DNA of 64,000 bases, taken from Argopecten irradians. Lineage: Eukaryota; Mollusca; Bivalvia; Pectinida; Pectinidae. Every line of letters begins with the position of its first letter. Position 1 is the first letter of the stretch. Both the position numbers and the translations under genes were made by a program. Location: positions 33,784,980 through 33,848,979 of the forward strand of contig NC_091144.1 in assembly GCF_041381155.1 (NCBI RefSeq), in the 5' to 3' direction. Shown here one piece after another: positions 20,701 through 34,616 of this stretch. The notes beneath the pieces are model-generated. The model saw only the letters and a program-made list of their open reading frames with translations, made no database searches and had not been told where the DNA came from.

Positions 20701-21390
20701 GAACAGAAATGGGAATGAATTTACAGTGTAATCGCACTGAATCCTACTGTCGAACACACCCCACAAGACACACATTCACATTAAAAGTCGTTACACAGAT
20801 TATATTCCGGAAAATCAATTTATTAGATCAAATTGAATTTAATCTGGGAAGAGAATCGATATAAACTTGATTTCCAGTCCCGCATATTTGTTTCTTTGTA
20901 CAGTATGAGTGTTAAATGATAGATAAATATTGTTTAAACTAAATATTTTGAAAAGAAACTTGATCCTTGGGGAATCATAAACTGCGTACAGTAAGCCTTT
21001 CCGGATACCACCTGGTGAAGGTGTACAACTATACATGCGGTACAGATTGCTAAGATTTGCAAACTTATTTCGTTCATACATTTGTACCAACGGTTATAAT
21101 ACTGTCTGGTATAGGGCAATACACTCATGCCGACTGAGGCTGTATTGCATGGCTACCCATGACGTCGTGACGTCACGGCGTCAACAAAATTCTATTTCCT
21201 CGGTAAAATTTCACAAACTTGACTGGTTTTACTATAAAAGTTACAAACAACGGAATTTTTTATTGAAAATATCACGTAATTTTTATGAAAAATTTATTTT
21301 CAACCGAGGATTTCTTCGAATTTATTACAAAATGGTAGGATATTATAGTTGTAAAATTGCAATAAAACGTCAAGGTATGAAAGAAAAATA
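17736..21390. other. Intergenic or 5' intron region, no gene supported
   Basis: Possible upstream region of the amine oxidase, whose 5' exon should lie somewhere to the right of 17034 on the minus strand. No convincing exon could be placed. A family-B MITE fragment lies at about 20297-20360. The longer open stretches (17879-18214, 21035-21418) lack any family resemblance. Confidence 0.4.
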
Positions 21391-21535
21391 CTCTTTCATA
21401 AGTGGATATGAAGGATAGGGATATTCTACCCTCAGGATCACAAAATGTTGTAAACCATCGGCAAACCTCGGGTTTTACTACATTTCGTGACCCTTGGGTA
21501 GAATATCCATATCCTTCATATCCACATATGAAAGA
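21391..21535. repeat. Inverted repeat (foldback)
   Basis: About 145 bp. Left CTCTTTCATAAGTGGATATG with GGATATTCTACCCTCAGG; right CTTGGGTAGAATATCC and CATATCCACATATGAAAGAG. The middle is CAAAATGTTGTAAACC paired with GGTTTTACTACATTTC. Likely a small foldback element. Confidence 0.7.
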
Positions 21536-21693
21536 GTCTTATAATATTAAGTTACCTACCGATATATGTCACCTCCTAATGGAAACTTAACTAGCAATAA
21601 CCACGCACTCTACGGTATTGAGATTTAACAGACAAGGAATTGTCAAAAAGTTACATAGATGTTGTAATAGTCAGGAAATAAAACCCTATGTTT

Positions 21694-22038
21694 TTAAAGT
21701 GAATAGTCGGGCAAAGAAAACCAGTCTAAATGCGTTCATTGGCCTTCCAAAAGTTCTCACATATTAATACGACGGTCAAGTTCTGCTTAGTTTCCCAGTT
21801 CTGACCATTAAAGTAAAGAAAAGTTGAAAGCATCGAAAGCGAGGCTGTGTGGAAATGTAACCACGGACATAGTGAGCCGGGAGGACGTTTTAGAATTCCC
21901 ATACTTTAAATTAATTTCTTCGTACGCAGACAGATTTTGACGAGAGATTTTATTTTTCCATTTCATAAGAAATTATACTGGATACATTCACACCATTTTT
22001 ACCGACTTTAGCCATTCTTGCCCGACTGTTCACTTTAA
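21694..22038 (+). mobile_element. TTAA-flanked MITE, copy 2
   Basis: Same family as 737-1077, opposite orientation. TTAA|AGTGAATAGTCGGGCA at the left and TGCCCGACTGTTCACT|TTAA at the right; about 345 bp, no coding capacity. Confidence 0.78.
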
Positions 22039-25000
22039 ACATCATACCGAGGATATTGTTGTCATGGTCACGAGAATCACGTGTGAAAATGTGATGATGA
22101 CAGCATTATCGAGCCATCGATCATAATAATTTCTTTAAAAACTTGTTTTCGTAAACGAGTAAATTCCACGAAGAGTCCCAGGGGGCCTGTATGATAATCT
22201 GCATAGTGTCTTGATTATGGCAAGATACTGTATCAAAGAGGTAGAAGAATTCGATTTTATTTCTTTAAGATGATGCTGTTCATCAGGCTTCTGGGAACAA
22301 AATTCCAGACCAAAATAATTCATCGTGCTACTTATACTGACATAAGGACCAAGATATTAATATCCTTTTTTTCCTATACAACACTAGCGGCACAAACATG
22401 ATGTCGATCACATTGGTCCGACACTCTATCTATAACAAAGGGGAAATTTCATAGGGGAAATGTCCGTCTGAACAGTAGCATGGTCACTAGACTGGCCCCC
22501 AGTCTCTAGAATATGAAACAGATCTCCGAAATCTAGCTTGATATGTTTTGTCTCTGGGAAATGTCTGGTTCTAGAGCTTCAAACCAGGGGGAGATAATCT
22601 AGTATTAGAATTCTGTGGAGAAAACCTCATCAATAACTAAGAGTCTGGTGACCAGTCTGCATGGCCACAAACTCAGTTTCAGTCTTGACTGGTTTATATT
22701 GCACAATTAATGTTACAATCATGCCTCTGTATAAAGCACCTGTCCATTTCCTCTTAAACATCTTGTTCCTGGACAGCAGACTCTAAGTCTTAAGTAGTCG
22801 ATGTGAAATATAATGGGTCGAAGGAAAATATAGCCGATATTTTCCAGATACCATTATGGAAACGTACGTCTGTAGGAAACCCATTATTGCCAACATAGTT
22901 ATGGAGCAAAACCTGAACTCATCAGCGCGGACAATAAAGGTTTAGGCGTTTGTTCCTTTGTTAAGATACACTGAGTATGACACTGGAAATACGCAGATGT
23001 AAAGGATATGCAACATTTGATAAAAGAGACAAGCGTTTTCCATTAATTTGAAAAACGCAAAACTCCATATCGTAAGAGTTAAGGAACACTTTTAGAGGAG
23101 TTGAACGGACGTACACGCATGATTTTCTGAATTTCTCAAAACGTTTCAACACAGGTCATTTCACTTCCTTTCAAACCCAAACTGTCATAACATGAAAAAC
23201 ATAAGAAATACCACTAAATCTATGCCACTCACATGAATCATACTATATTGAACAGTAAAGCAGCTCTCCTTTAACCTCACCTGATCATGTGAGTTTTCTC
23301 CGGGCACTTTCTTTTTCTCTCTTTCTAAGATCCCATCCAGGCTATCGAAAGTGATTTGTATAAGTTATAAACTATTAACTTGTTTCGTAATCTATGTAAA
23401 TTAAATAAAGTTTTTATTTTCCCACAGAGTAATTCCAGCAATCATGTCAGCTATCACACGATGTTGAGTAATTCTTATGACAGTCTGTGTTAATTACCAC
23501 ACTATCATCCTACTTACAAACCACTTATAAACCTGTCCACGTCACTTTGGATTATTGACATGAGTTGCCTGAGAGGAACATCGTCCTATATATTGCGGCT
23601 AAGATTCCGAATCACCACATCATCTCCATCGCGGAGTATTAAGGCCTCGACGTAACATCTCCATCATTTCGTGCACTTCATGTATCTACCATCTGCCAGT
23701 CCTAGTACACCATCAAAAACATCAGACCGGGAGGTTAAAAAGACCTTGCAGATGGGGAATGCTTAAAAGAATACAAGCATAACGTCTTGAATCAATGCTG
23801 ATTTGATTATTTGCGAAGCTTATGTTTCCTGTATGTTTTATTGACTATTGAGTGTATGTAAATAGGGAATGGATGATACTGTTCACTAGTGTGTAAACTC
23901 ACTAGATAAGATGGTTAATTATTTCTTAAACGGGATTAGCTGTGAAAGCTAACATTTCTGTAACAAATATCGCTCATAGACAGTCAATTAGTTTGTCGAT
24001 AAAAAGAGACAAATTCAAAGCTATTATTTCTACAGAAGATATCTAAATGTTTTCGAAGAATAACAAAGTTTGGTTTGACTACAACATTGTATTGTGCCAA
24101 CTTGTCAGATATTATCTACCATGGGAACATAATTTATACCATATACAATGGTTACATATACAATGGTAAAAATTAACATATACCATGGTAACAATAAACA
24201 TACACCATGTACATTCTACCAGTAAATGCAATCATACAAACATGAATAAATGTTTACGGGTAGACTTTAAGATGAGTATGCAAGTTGTGGATTACAAAAT
24301 GGCGAAGTTTTTACAATATGTACTCCTATAGCGTCACTTAGCTAACGTTAAATTATCATATTTGTTAATACATTTCCACAACAACAACAACAACAACAAA
24401 AAAGAGAAATCCATTATCATGGATATTATATATAATTTCCATACCAATTATGTTTACATTATGGTTTCCGGTTTCGATAAAATGAAATATTACAGTTTAT
24501 ACGACTATATGATATTGATGACAATGACACTTATACAATTAATGTTTTAATTCTAGTCGTCCTATTAATTAACTAATTATTTTTATCTCGCCATTACGGT
24601 GAGTAATACACCAGGGTATGGAGCCGACCAGTGTATTAAACTGGTTCAATATGTCGGAAGTGAAGATCGTCAGCTTCAGTAAAACTGCATGACGTAATAA
24701 AAAATAGTGTTTTTTTGTTAAAATGAAAAACGCAATAATAAGAAATTGTTTTTAATTCAGATTAGAAGCTTGATCGTTCAAATAAAATTCATTGAGAGTT
24801 ATAGAAATATTGGAGGGAAAAAGTGAAAGAAAACAATGTCTCATTGTCTCAATATTCATGAAGGCTTTTGTGTGAACAACTTGGTTGCATGATTTAAGAT
24901 CAAACAAAGACAAATATATACTGAAAGTCAAATACTAATCTAGGTCGATTTTACCACATGTGTTAAAAAACGTTTTGTGTGATAAGCATCAAGCAATGCA

Positions 25001-27996
25001 TTTTAATGTTCATAAGAGTGAATTGGACCATTGAAATTATGTTACAGAGCGCGATCAGAAGAGCTTTGTTCATATTTAAGAGAAAAATAACAAATTGAAA
25101 CGTGTAGTAACGTAAACAAACAATGAACATGCACGTTAGAGAATATTGTGGACGAAATGCATTGCATTGATCAACATTTAAAGGGTAAAATTGAATGAGT
25201 GAAAATGATGATACCATGCACCTAAATTATACGTTTGACATCATTTCAGTGATAACCAAAGCATCATGTTGAGAAAGAGAAACCTAAAAAGCATTGGTTA
25301 TGATGATACAATGTAAATAGAATAGTAATTCAGTATGCAAGTTAGGAATTATTGTGGTGATTAATACCCCCAGATGGTGATTCACAACCTGATGGTTCTC
25401 CCATCTGTCGACAGGATCTCTTACACTATACACTAGCCTACCACTTGGCCATAGTTTGCTGTGCACTATAATAATACTAACCACACGCTCAGCGGCAGAC
25501 AGTCCTCTTTATATATAACACACGCTCGGCGTTATTCTGACACGAGATTATCATTTCCTTGTGATTTATTTTGGCATGATGTTAATATTTATACATTTGG
25601 TCATTTTAACAGATAAACTGTTATGCTATCCCTATAGATCGTATCTCTGTACAAGAACAGGAAACGGTAGCACCACTTGTAAGAATACTGCTTCTGTTTA
25701 TATACAAAGACTACACTATAAACAGATAAAAATAACATCGGCTCCGGAGAAACATAGAATATCAAACTAGGAATAGTACTGCACTCTGTATCTTTGATTT
25801 ATAACTTGTCGATGATGGTTGAATGTGATAACATTACATATGGTGAATCATAAACTAGCATTTCAACAGGAATATGTTTGTATTTGCTGTATCAGGATTA
25901 AGATGTAGACTTTTTATTTAACATAAATCATCAAATTTACAGCTATGGTGAGTAACCATGTACCAGATTACACAGAAGGACCCACTCCTCTCGGGGATAT
26001 ACAACACAGTTGCCTGCATGGAGACACCTTTCTGAAAACTCATAAACTTTGATGAATATGGAAGGTCGGTGTCACAAAAGCACAATCATGTTTCTTATGA
26101 GTTCGCGAGCAAAGTTAGTCCTACATGATTTGTTTAATTGAAAGAGTAGGGGTGATCACGAGAATCTTTGGAGCACTGAAAGACAAAAAAACTTAAACAT
26201 AGTTCTATTGAACAAGGTAGGATCTGTGTGGCAATCTCAACACAAACATCGCAAAAAAGCATGCAAACATAAATTTCATATTTTGAATAAAAATCGAAAA
26301 AATCTAAATAATCCTAGCAACGATTTTATTTGCAACATATAGTCAAAATGACGTTATCTTTTATATTTGAGCAATCTTTTAACAATCGAAGATTTATTCT
26401 TATTTTCTAATGACTAGCTGATTAATTGGAAAAATGTGTCTGGTGTTGTAGATTACAGAAGTAATTTCATTCGTTAAGAACTGGGGCATTAGGTGAACAA
26501 AATCACTGTTTTACAAAGTATGGGGCATTATCAGTTTCTGTATAATGTCCTCTTGACCTGCCAATACTTTAAAAGTGACGAGGTCATTATGACGTCAATA
26601 TTTTTTCAGCAGAATCAAATTATTCCTTTAATTTATCCATACAATAAAACGTTTGATTGCTTGTCTTCATATACCAATATCTTATTCGTAGCTCATGTAT
26701 GTAAAAAAGTAATAACATTTTGAAAGTGTAACCAGATTTATAAGTATGTAAACATATTCTCATATAGTTTTCAATGGAAGAATCACAATGAAGAATGTTA
26801 CTTAAGACCCACAGATGTGTCATGTTTAGAGATAATTACACTCAATAAACATGTCTTTGTTATACTGAGATCTCTGAGTCATATAAGAAAATCCGGATTC
26901 TGAAACCTATCTGCTTGTAAACTTTACCAAGAAGCCGACACCACCAAAAGTTCAGACAACACTGTGTGGCATGCTTATCAGACATATCTAGATATATATA
27001 TTATAAACCAACATGGAAGCTTTCACAAATGCACCATGGGAAGTCTGGAAGTAATTATAACGCGACTGTTATTAATTGTTTACGTCACGATAACAGATGG
27101 CACAGGCCGAACACTTCTGGGGAAGTGATAAGCAGGAAGTCGGGATTAAAGCCTGTTACTTCCGGTTGTTTAAAAATCAAATTGAAAAAAAAAATCTTAA
27201 TCGATAAACTTTGTATACTAAGGTTATAATTACAGTTTAGACAGCAGTGATAAATGTTTGTAAAACTTCATCGAGTTCAACTGAACTACTGTAAAAGGTG
27301 GCTTATGAAAGATGGAACTCAACTCAAATTCATAATCTTATCGATAATCGGTATTTGTGGTTTCTAACCATGGGCGTGGCTCACAAAGAAGAACCGGGCT
27401 GTACAGGACGACAAGACATAGAACAGCAGTCGTGTTTGGAGATATCTCATAAATCCTCACTGTAAAGCATTGTCGGTCATTTTTTGCCATGACTGAAACA
27501 TTAGTCATCAAAAAGGTTTTTGGTTACATAAAAGTGTGGCAGGACTTTGCCGAATACTTCTTTACTGCGATACTGTAAATCATTTCATTTTCCAGGCGAC
27601 TTGATTTCGCGTTGTCATGTCTGACAGCTTTTTTACAATGATTTACTTTCGCGATACAAAGTTGAAAATTCTAGTATAATTGTAGTTGAAATATCTTCTC
27701 GGTGCATGGTTCAAATAATATTTTTACACTTATCTCCGCATGTTAAACCCTAACATCTCTATATAATTGAATTACAGCAAGCTTTGTTTACTCAGAGAAA
27801 ATGACACAACCAGGGATCATCCTTATCTCTAGATGACCTTATATTTATTTAAAGCCATTTAAGAATATTTAACACTTTTTAACTTATTTATGAGTAAAGG
27901 TGCGACCTATACATTGAGCACCAAAACCTCAAATAGCCATGGTAACGTTGTGCTTGGTGATCCGGAACAATGTATGGGTCCTATTTATACTTTATC
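22039..27996. other. Non-coding region, no gene supported
   Basis: AT-rich sequence with small local repeats only: CCATATACAATGG-type units around 24150-24210 and a (CAA)n run at about 24379-24400. I found no exon with a recognisable family match on either strand. Confidence 0.4.
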
Positions 27997-28161
27997 ATAT
28001 AGAGATTGAACAGTGTTTTGATTGCGTTAAAGGTGGTATGAACGCAATGGGATACAAACATATTCAATGTAGCGCGTTAGCGCTACATGTAGAATATGTC
28101 TGTATCCCATTGCGTTCATACCACCTTTAACCAAATCAAAACACTGTTCAATCTATATATT
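27997..28161. repeat. Near-perfect long hairpin
   Basis: About 165 bp, arms about 75 bases each and almost no spacer. The centre is ATGTAGCGCGTTAGCGCTAC; outer arms read AGATTGAACAGTGTTTTGAT on the left and the complement on the right. Arms differ at only a few positions, indicating a recent foldback insertion or strong conversion between arms. Confidence 0.85.
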
Positions 28162-29680
28162 TACATAAATAAATCTACCTTTACGTACAATTTAAAACGG
28201 TGATGGTTGTTAAGTTGGGTAACTACGGTAGTCAGGATGACCGAAGATATAGTTCCGATTGTTGAATGTTATAGCTTTAGTTTGGTTTGAAATACAACAA
28301 TGACACTCCTCAATTATTTTCAACATATATTTTTTTTCAGTTTGATAATATATATTAATAATGTCCATTTCGAATAAAAATTGAGATAACCAAGGCGGAA
28401 CGACTACCGGTATGTAGCGTTGTCAGGGTAGTGATGCGGTCCGAAGTGAAGCGAGCCGCCATATTTGATTTTCAACCGAGGAAAGTTACTGTGATAAAGC
28501 CTATTGATGGTATAACCGTTGAGCTGCTGAATGTTTGTCATGTATGTATCGGTCTAAGAACGCGATATACACTAAATTCTTCGCAGTCATTACTTTTATT
28601 TCATTGTACGGAGGATAGACAAGTGTTTGCGTGTGTGTAGGCCTATTTTGAATGCAAAGACGGGGCCATTTAAGCTGATGATACTGTTTCGGATAGGCTA
28701 CCTGTAATGTTTTTTTCTGGAAACCTGTATATGATCTGTTAACCAATTGTTCGCTTAGACGCTCCAAGAATTATTCACCGACAATCAGATGTTCTGTATA
28801 TTTAGATGAGATGAGTGACCGTACACACATGTACATCTGACGTAACTATGGGATTCCCCGAACATTCATAAGGAAAGCCCCCCGGTTGTAGCCCCGAACA
28901 GTGATTCATTTTGTAGTTTATTACCGTTACAATGCTTGAACACATGTTTTGTTTTGATGTCAAATACATATTTAATTGAATCTAATAAAAACTCTTTATT
29001 GTTATTTTAAAATCCGTCAACTTATGACGCAAAATCTTATCGAAGCGTGAACTAGAAGTAGTCCGAACCTGCACTGCGTTTGTATTCATACGTCATTGCG
29101 TTTACGCTAATTTGAACGCAACTCCCCTCCCGTTGATTATATAGGGGCATATGTAAATATATAAAATTATTCACGTGTTCTGTTTTTATTGATTTTACAA
29201 TATAAGGCTGTGTTGGCTTTCTACGGCCAATTGAACTGGATATAGGTTACAAAGCTAGGCGAGAAATAACTTGACTCTAAGGTCAATGGTTAGCTAACAC
29301 AAAGTAACCCAGAGTACAAAGAGGCAAAATCTCCACATGCATTATCTATAATCTAGATTATACACATACTATAAATATATGGCCAAAGGTCATACCTAAG
29401 TTATCAACATCATAATTAACCTCACCGACCGATAGGAGTACACGATTGAAATATCACACAAAGATCAAAGATTACACCGAAAACACAATTTATAATTATT
29501 TCTGCTTCGTAATTGATATCCTGACTCGGTACTGACATTTACAATAGTACACGTAGGTTTGATGTCATGTGTATGAATATTGCATCTGTTTAGTCTATTG
29601 ACATTCCATGTTAGGACCTTCTATTGCAGTGTTTGACCTCAGACGCCATACATCATTTCGATTGTGTTTCACACGATCAG
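28162..29680. other. Non-coding region, no gene supported
   Basis: No recognisable exon. The open frame at 28431-28640 begins in a slightly GC-richer patch but shows no family motif. Confidence 0.4.
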
Positions 29681-29689
29681 GTTTCACAA

Positions 29690-30225
29690 AGGTACGATGT
29701 AACTTAAAATACATTGTACCAAAGGTCAATAAACCTTGTAAAATAAGATGTGGTAACTAAATCGGTTCAAAGATCAATAGACCTTGAAGAATTAGACGTG
29801 ATGATAAATTTTACCATGAAGGTCAACAAATCTTGTAGAATATGATGTAATAAATAAATTGTACCAAAGGTCAATAAACCCATAGAATAAAATGTGAAAA
29901 ATAAATTGTACCATGAAGTTCAACGAACCACGTAGAATAAGATGTGAAAAATAATTGTATCATAAAGGTCAACAAATCTAGTAGAATATGATGTGAAAAA
30001 ATAATTGTACCAAAGGTCAATAAACCTTGTAAGACAAGACGTGATAAATAAACTGTAAAAACATGCCAACGAACCCCGTAGAACAAGACATTATAAATAA
30101 ATTGTACCAAAGGTCAATAAACCTTGTAAAATAAGACGTGAACATTAAATTGTACCATGAAGTTCAACGAACCACATAGAATAAGATCGATGTGATAAAT
30201 AAATCGTGTCACCGATCAACAAACC
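29690..30225 (+). repeat. ~49-bp degenerate minisatellite
   Basis: About eleven diverged copies of a unit of roughly 49 bases, with the core TACCAAAGGTCAATAAACCT followed by TGTAAAATAAGACGTGA. Copies differ by many substitutions, so the array is old. Confidence 0.75.
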
Positions 30226-30657
30226 CCGTAGAATGCAGCGGTGTGACAGAGTCGAACGTGCAGATGTCATCATGACTGCTGCACGTGCAAGCCATCACAT
30301 CCTGGTGTGGGAAATCCACTGCACATCCTACGTATGAGCGGATATTGATTCTGGACAGACGTATGTGTAACGATATTGGCAGACAATGCTATATATAATA
30401 TACAGCACGATTTATGGCAAGTTACGTTATTGTATGAATTCATCGACAGGGTAAATAATTAGCACAACCATTTCTGGTATCAAGAACAGGCCATATATTT
30501 CTAAAGACGTACCGCACGAAGGTATAACAAAGTACGAAGTCGCTCGCATAGCAGAGAAAAGAAATTCAGTACCAGACATAGTCCAAGGTCTGTGCATTGT
30601 CAACTAATAGAAGAATGATATAACATCTCCAATCTAGTGAAGTACAAAACGTGCAGA
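30226..30657. other. No recognisable feature
   Basis: Spacer with a short GC-richer patch (GCACGTGCAAGCCATCACAT); nothing that can be named. Confidence 0.35.
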
Positions 30658-30920
30658 ATCCTCGATACTCCAGGGGTAACTATCACTGACGTTATATACA
30701 ACCCCGGACCATCCTCGATACTCCAGGGGTAACTATCACTGACGTTACATCCACCCCTAGACAATATCATACTAAAACTGAAGGCAGGTCAAAAGAAAAT
30801 ATCTGACCAGTCACATGCCTGCAAACACTTTTTTTTGCAGACTATAATGAGAGAGACGCCAAAACGCCAAAGTATACCGTTATACAATTCTTTTGATGTT
30901 CATCAAAAGACTAAATTACC
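30658..30920. mobile_element. MITE family C, partial copy
   Basis: Begins with two tandem copies (55 bases apart) of CCTCGATACTCCAGGGGTAA, then CACCCCTAGACAAT and an interior containing CAGTCACATGCCTGCA and TTCTTTTGATGTTCATCAAA. The same segments make the full element at 48608-48939 in a CFAP58 intron. Confidence 0.65.
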
Positions 30921-33900
30921 TATTCTGTTCTGTTGCTTCCAGTTTTACTACGAGATGTGATTTTCATTATATACTACAGGATGGCGTAGAGAAGCTAACT
31001 TTATATTATTGCCCTAAAGAAATATTATGATTCAGAGTCTTTTCAAAAAACAAATATGCACATTTCCCCCAAATACACCGGCTGGGCAATATCTAATCGT
31101 TTCGTGCTCGGTCTTCCAAGACCTGTACAGTAGAAGGCAGCAGTAATGGCTGGAATGCTTTTGTATATCATATTTTGTGGTTGTTTCCATTCATCTAGAA
31201 AATATGCCTATAAACGTCTACCGAGGTTTTGGTAGAATTCCTAACCTTTGATTTATACACACATATGTAGTATATATAGGTTGGGGTGTCGTGACATTAA
31301 AGTCCCTGGATTTTTTTATATCAATACTGGAAATATAGGCCACATATCTTCCAGACAGGCCCATTGATCCATTAACCCGTCCGCCATATACAGACTGGCA
31401 TTGACAGCATCAATCGGCCTATCCAACAAGTTGCATCGATTTGCTTCAACCATTGTGAATTTTTGAAACCCATCATCTGAAGCATTTACCAGAAGTAATT
31501 CTATTATCTAAGATGTATTCTTCGTCGATACACCACAGGAGCTTCGCGTTCTGTCAATAATATATAGCATAAATATATAAATATATTTCATTAATTTGTT
31601 CTTTGAAAAATAAACATATTCCCGCAGAGCCATCATGAAATGGTGAATGTACAAGAGGAAAGTCGTTGACTTTTATTTTTTTTTATAAATATACTTCTAT
31701 ATACTATATATGTGTTTTATTTAGCATATCGGGGGTATTTTTTTATATGTAGTCAAACTCCTGTGATATATTCTACACAAATAATGATTTCCCCAAGCCA
31801 GCTGATGTCTTAATTATGCCGTGACAATAACACATTTCTAGCAGTTACTGTGCCATACGTGTTTGTTCAAAGAAGAATTTCCCATGACACCAATGACTAA
31901 TGAAGATACGTCGATCTCTAGCTCACACAAGGGGACGAACCTCCATTTGTCACCATTCATGGGGTCTGTACATGAATCCATGCACCGGCCCCTTGTTGTT
32001 CAGTCCCACCACTGCGGCGCACCCAATGCATGTTACACGTACTTGTACCCAATGCATGTTTCACACACATGTTAAATGCGTGTATGTATTATTGCTGTGA
32101 AATCTATATCCCAACAGCCGGTACGTATCATATCATCACAGTGGATGCAGTGGTAGACTATAGCATGCTTCGTTTCTAGATCCTAAAGTGAAATTGAGTG
32201 TGGAAATGAGAAGTGACATGTTGGCACAGCTACAAACGGGGGAACACGAGCCGTATACAACTATATAGCTAGCATACACGTAATATCTCAAACTCATGTC
32301 GTGAAAAACAAGCAACGTTCTGTTGTATCAAATTATATTATTATATTTCCACTGAACAAAGACCCGATATATCATGGACACTGTACCGACCATTACAACT
32401 GAATGACGGAATCCATCATCCTTTTCATAAAGAAGTGAGCAAATTCAGTATACAAGTTTGTTAATTAGATCTAAGCTTCAATGTTCGGGTGGAATTCTTT
32501 TTTCATTGCATGTATGTAGGACAATATTAGTTTCTGCTTTCGTAGTTACGTGTACATACTCCAATTTAGGATAACAACCGGTATTAATACTAAAGCATAA
32601 TTCTCATGCATGATTTTAACATATGCCGTAGTTCTGACTTTACAAATCAATAAGGTTATAGTATCGTGAGAGAGGAAAATCTTGAAACTCTATGATAAAT
32701 CGATTTAACTCACCTGCGCTAATGCTTTTCGCACCTGTCTGTCCTGTCCTAGTGGTGTATCCGTCAAAACTGGGTATCACATATACACACGTGTACGTCC
32801 GTGTTTCACATATTACTATACACATATGTGATGAAACTTGTGATGTGGTTGATTTCTACAACCATAGGCTCTCCCATTCATCGCGTGGCGTTCGTAACAG
32901 TCGCCAAGAGAGACTGTTCAACAGTATTAGTAGCAGAATAAAATCTAGAATCCCACAAGCCTCGCATCAACGGTCTCAGCGGTGCCCCATGCGGATCGTT
33001 AATGAATACTACGTCAGTATATCATTAAGTATTTGGCATAATTTTCAGGATCTGTTTCATTGTGAAGCGGTTCACAGGCCGGTGTTATTCTATAGAAATA
33101 TGTATACACATCGATTGATCTTGGCGCGCTGGTAAAACATACCCCCTGTATCTCTACCGAACACACACGGTCTGAGATGTTTAGAAAAGATATAAGGTTC
33201 TAAGCTCTGACTGGGCAAGTTTGTGCCCGGCGTAATGGATGTTATAACCATCAACTGTCATTCCAGCCTCCGAAACACGAAGAATCCGGGTTACCATGGC
33301 ACCGGTACCAAACATACCTACGACGTAATACATACTTTTATGTATGTCGTAAAAATGTTTTAAATTTTTCTTACGTTTGGTTATTTGACAACAGGGACCT
33401 GACACGATTTTTTACCAACAGTATATGTATGAATATATTATATTTATTGTAGTATCAAGCTTAAGGGTATGAACTCGACGGTAGAGAAAAACGGGCTCTA
33501 TACACGTGTGACGTATGTCTTATCTTAAAGAGAAATAATTTTTCTTTCCAATGAGTGCTTGATGAACAAAATTGGACAAGTATAGACCAAGTTATGACTT
33601 GATGAATGGGAAATTTATGAAAAATACGCTAGGTTGACATTTCCCTGTCCGGTCGAAACGTCGTCTCGCCTCTAATGGGTACCTTATAAATCAAGCCGAA
33701 ATCACAAAATCTACGCTTGTGGTGGTAAATAGTACCTATAACTGTGTTCATTCACAATCTCCTTCGGAAGTGTCATAAGCACACGACTTGTCTTACTACG
33801 TTTTTACTATAAAAAATAGATGCAAATATGTATTATGTCTCCCACTCTCTACTCTCTACTCCTGCTCCATTTCCTATCTTTCATGCACGTACCGGTGAAC

Positions 33901-34464
33901 GCAGTTATATTATTCGCGAATTATGTTAAACTCTTAAACTTAAACCATGCTTGTTCTACTCTTAAATCTCATAAATTATCAGGAAGATGACATCCGAATC
34001 CAGACAGAATAGAGTTCGTTTCCGTAATTCGTTTTAATATTACTTCAACAGGCAATGCTTGTATAACACGGATCAAGCGTCTGATTAAAGCGTTCTTGCT
34101 ACATGACTGTCTGCACTAAACTGCAAGATGACGTGAATTACTTATGAAACTAATTATAACTACTACGCCACAAGCGGCGTAGCAAAAAGGATAATATGCA
34201 ATTATATATTAAAATAAGTTATGTGAATAAAGTATACTTGATTATGTGTTGAAACAACCTTCTCCTGTGTAAGGATACTCAATGTAATGTAATATTCAGA
34301 TTTTTTTAATAAAAAAATCCCTACCATGAATTTATTAGATACTGGAGACTAGTGCATTGACATCCGTCCGCATCTATCTTTGTTGACAAAAATCACGTCC
34401 AGATCAGAGTCTGTCAACCTTGGTCGCAAATGCATATACATGTAGGCCAATACGTCCCAAAAAT
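30921..34464. other. Non-coding region, no gene supported
   Basis: No recognised gene. A fragment of the 39616-41340 element end (TACTACGTTTTTACTAT, then GATGCAAATATG) lies at about 33797-33832. Frames at 31863-32100, 32692-33135 and 33181-33405 (minus) stay open for 66-147 codons but match nothing I know. A minus-strand consensus donor (GCGCAGGTGAGT) lies near 32715 without a credible partner. Confidence 0.35.
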
Positions 34465-34580
34465 CTGGGCTCCGATTTCTCGAAACAAAAGTGCAGACTG
34501 AAGTCAAAACTGAAGTTTTTCTCCTTATACTCGTATAACTTATGTTAAACTTTAAGTTTGTTTTGAGAAATCGAGGCCAG
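34465..34580. mobile_element. MITE family D, copy 1
   Basis: About 116 bp. Ends GGGCTCCGATTTCTCGAAAC and, at the right, TTGTTTTGAGAAATCGAGGC, an imperfect inverted repeat. A relative is at 53481-53609. Confidence 0.6.
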
Positions 34581-34616
34581 TTTTAACAACTATACTGAAA
34601 ACGAAGAATAGTATAT

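Noticed and set aside
32692-33405. Open frames on both strands, plus a consensus minus-strand donor near 32715
   Set aside because: No matching acceptor or partner exon and no family match. It could be a non-coding or 5' UTR exon but cannot be supported.
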